A DNA stretch of 51,373 nt, taken from contig BBCS01000012.1 in assembly GCA_001316125.1 (NCBI GenBank), positions 1 to 51,373 of the forward strand, in the 5' to 3' direction. Under the pieces are notes generated by a model, which was not told the origin of the DNA, did not search any database, and was given only the letters and a program-made list of their open reading frames with translations. The stretch's first letter is position 1, and each line of letters starts with the position of its first letter. Shown here piece by piece: positions 49,491 through 51,373 of the stretch. Source of the DNA: Vulcanisaeta distributa JCM 11213 (lineage in GTDB: Archaea; Thermoproteota; Thermoprotei; Thermoproteales; Thermocladiaceae). The position numbers and the translations under genes were made by a program.

Positions 49491-50542
49491 TTATCCAAAG
49501 AATGAGTCAAGGGTTGACTCCCTCCTCTTACCCATGGCCTTCTTAAGCCTCTCGATTGCATTCCTAACCCTCTCCTCATTGAAGTCATGCTCGTGAACCA
49601 GGAACTCAATTACGCCCCTTTCATCGGGTTGCCCAAATTCTATTTTATAATTCGGGTTGTATGGCGGATTTAGGAAGTAATCACGTATCTTTAGTGGGTC
49701 CGTTGGGAATTGCGCATTCTTTAATGGGCCCTGGAGTAACTTCTCAAGGCCGCCAAATTCCTGGATCAGCCTAAGGCTCTCTGCGGCCCAATGCCTGGCA
49801 CGCCATCTGGGTTTAGGTCGGTCCCGAGGAGTATTGCCAAGTCTATTAACTGCGTCCTGTCCTTAAGCTTCAATGCCTTAAGAACCTCATTGAGTTCTAT
49901 TATCTCGGGTTTAATCTCGATGTACTCATCCTTATTCGGCAATTTCCTACGCCCGGTTATGGCGAGGTTCCTGACTAACCTGGGTGCTCCGAACAGTAAT
50001 GAGTCATAGTCCTGACTACCCGCGGCCCAGGCCTTGCCCTCCCTGGCTATTACAGCTGCCTGAGCCTCACCATCAGCCATTGCCTGAACCACTGGTATGC
50101 CCATTAACCTCAGTAGCTTCTTTGCATCCTCAACCATATCATCAGTTAGAAACAACGCCCTCTGCGCGTACTTCCTAGCCTCCTCCCTCTTACCCTCCTC
50201 AAGCAACTTAACCCACTTATCCATGGCCTCCTCCCTAACCTTCCTCCTCCTCGCAATCTCCAGCGTCTTCTCCTCAGGTGGCTTACCATCAAATACGTAC
50301 ACAGGCCATATCCTATTCTCAAGAAAGTTTATTGTTCGGTATAATAATCCGCTCAGGTGGCTCGTTATTCTCCCCCCCTTGGAATCCATGAGTGGTGTAC
50401 CATCCGGCTGCCTAATTGACGCTAGGAATTGATAAAGTGCATTATACGCATCCAATGCCACTATCCTATTTGATAATTGGGTGAACTCTACGGTCTTTCT
50501 GACACCCTCTGGAATTAACTTACCGAGCTCAGTAACGCCCAT
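49491..50542 (-). CDS. fen: Flap endonuclease 1
   Basis: 350-residue structure-specific 5' nuclease for Okazaki-fragment maturation and repair. Metal ligands: D31 in [14 protein letters not shown] in [11 protein letters not shown] in [11 protein letters not shown] and [13 protein letters not shown] of [19 protein letters not shown] (helix-hairpin-helix). The conserved GRITSHLSG is read as [11 protein letters not shown] (C7 at 50370), one Gly more than homologues. The main ORF stops at 49766. One C lost near 49783 ([20 protein letters not shown] restored) leads to the C-terminus ESTLDSFFG at TAA 49491-49493, a PCNA-binding (PIP) box. Start ATG 50542. Confidence 0.95.
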
Positions 50543-50593
50543 TTAGGTAACCCAATTAAACTTATGAAGCAAGCCATTTATCTCTTTCCCTAA

Positions 50594-50821
50594 TTAATCC
50601 TTAACAACCCTTATATGGTACGTAGCCCCATCCTTCCTAACAACCTTCTGAACGATTATCAACCTACTGAGCTCAAGCCTCATTAATGCCATTAAAACCT
50701 CCTTCTCCGTAACGTCTGGATACCAAGCCCTCAGCGCCTGCATTAGGTCATTAAACCACATGTCGCCCTTATCCCTTATTAAATCCATGATCAAAGCCTC
50801 AATGGGCACAGGCCTTCTCAT
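50594..50821 (-). CDS. Winged-helix-like small protein
   Basis: 75 residues: MRRPVPIEALIMDLIRDKG, DMWFNDLMQALRAWYPDVTEKEVLMALMRLELSRLIIV, then a two-stranded wing (VQKVVRKDGATYHIRVV). The fold resembles a winged helix; similar small proteins sit next to fen1 in related archaea. Regulatory or DNA-binding role inferred. Confidence 0.6.
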   Translation of the reverse strand: MRRPVPIEALIMDLIRDKGDMWFNDLMQALRAWYPDVTEKEVLMALMRLELSRLIIVQKVVRKDGATYHIRVVKD

Positions 50822-50870
50822 ATTTCCTGAACCAGGTTATTGCTTGTGAGGAATGTTTTATTTTTAATCC

Positions 50871-51373
<503 letters not shown>

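Overview
The window looks like chromosomal DNA of a hyperthermophilic crenarchaeon of the Thermoproteaceae, closest in style to Vulcanisaeta or Caldivirga (inference). The reasons are PaREP1 and PaRep2b proteins, an archaeal rpo3-rpl18e-rpl13-rps9-rpo10 cluster, tRNA genes with encoded CCA and short introns (one at a non-canonical place), archaeal FEN1, RIO2, LSm, DUF460, DUF2175 and CDC48 proteins, and TATA boxes about 25-30 bases in front of start codons, which indicates mostly leaderless transcripts.

Layout. 1-3.7 kb: intron-bearing tRNA-Ser(GCT), a PaREP1 protein and an M1 aminopeptidase. 3.7-9.5 kb: AzgA/NCS2 nucleobase permease, M42 aminopeptidase, then a minus-strand sugar block (gamma-carbonic-anhydrase fold protein, GT4 glycosyltransferase, phosphohexomutase). 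9.6-12.4 kb: a molybdenum hydroxylase large subunit (coxL/xdhA type) cut in two, its middle replaced by a PaRep2b gene on the other strand. 12.4-17.9 kb: PAC2 proteasome-assembly chaperone, an SDR, an unknown protein with an EndoIII-like Cys cluster, a phosphoesterase, and a DUF3311 plus sodium/solute symporter pair. 18-22.2 kb: information-processing cluster (Rpo3, L18e, L13, S9, Rpo10, LSm, MetK). 22.2-27.2 kb: DUF460 nuclease-like protein, RIO2 kinase, MFS carrier, dual-specificity phosphatase. 27.3-32.9 kb: tungsten AOR-family enzyme, MscS channel, tRNA-Ile(GAT), an unknown gene, an MFS carrier, tRNA-Val(TAC). 33-40 kb: DHA2 drug exporter, hydroxyisobutyrate-type dehydrogenase, GT2, MoxR ATPase, DUF2175 protein, dihydrolipoamide dehydrogenase. 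40-46 kb: two paralogous APC amino-acid permeases and a saccharopine-dehydrogenase-like enzyme. 46-51 kb: exported protein, tRNA-Glu(CTC), two charged small proteins, a zinc-finger protein, an orphan NuoH, FEN1, a winged-helix protein and the C-terminus of a CDC48-type ATPase.

The most striking property is not a gene. Runs of G or C are abundant and strangely uniform: by eye about ninety runs of six or more, over eighty of them exactly seven long. At many of them the protein family, or tRNA base pairing, calls for four. Extending four to seven adds one Gly or Pro in frame at signature motifs (SDR, AzgA, FEN1, C2H2 finger, DAPV). Where five was expected, the frame is broken. Every coding run of exactly five that I examined breaks its gene, and reading four repairs it. 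The acceptor stem of tRNA-Glu has CCCC on one strand and seven G on the other. Together with scattered one-base losses (GG to G, CCC to CC), this explains why about half of the genes are split into pieces. I think a sequencing or consensus artefact is the likeliest cause, but the uniform length is odd enough to check against raw reads. The gene coordinates given here are those of the reconstructed full-length genes.
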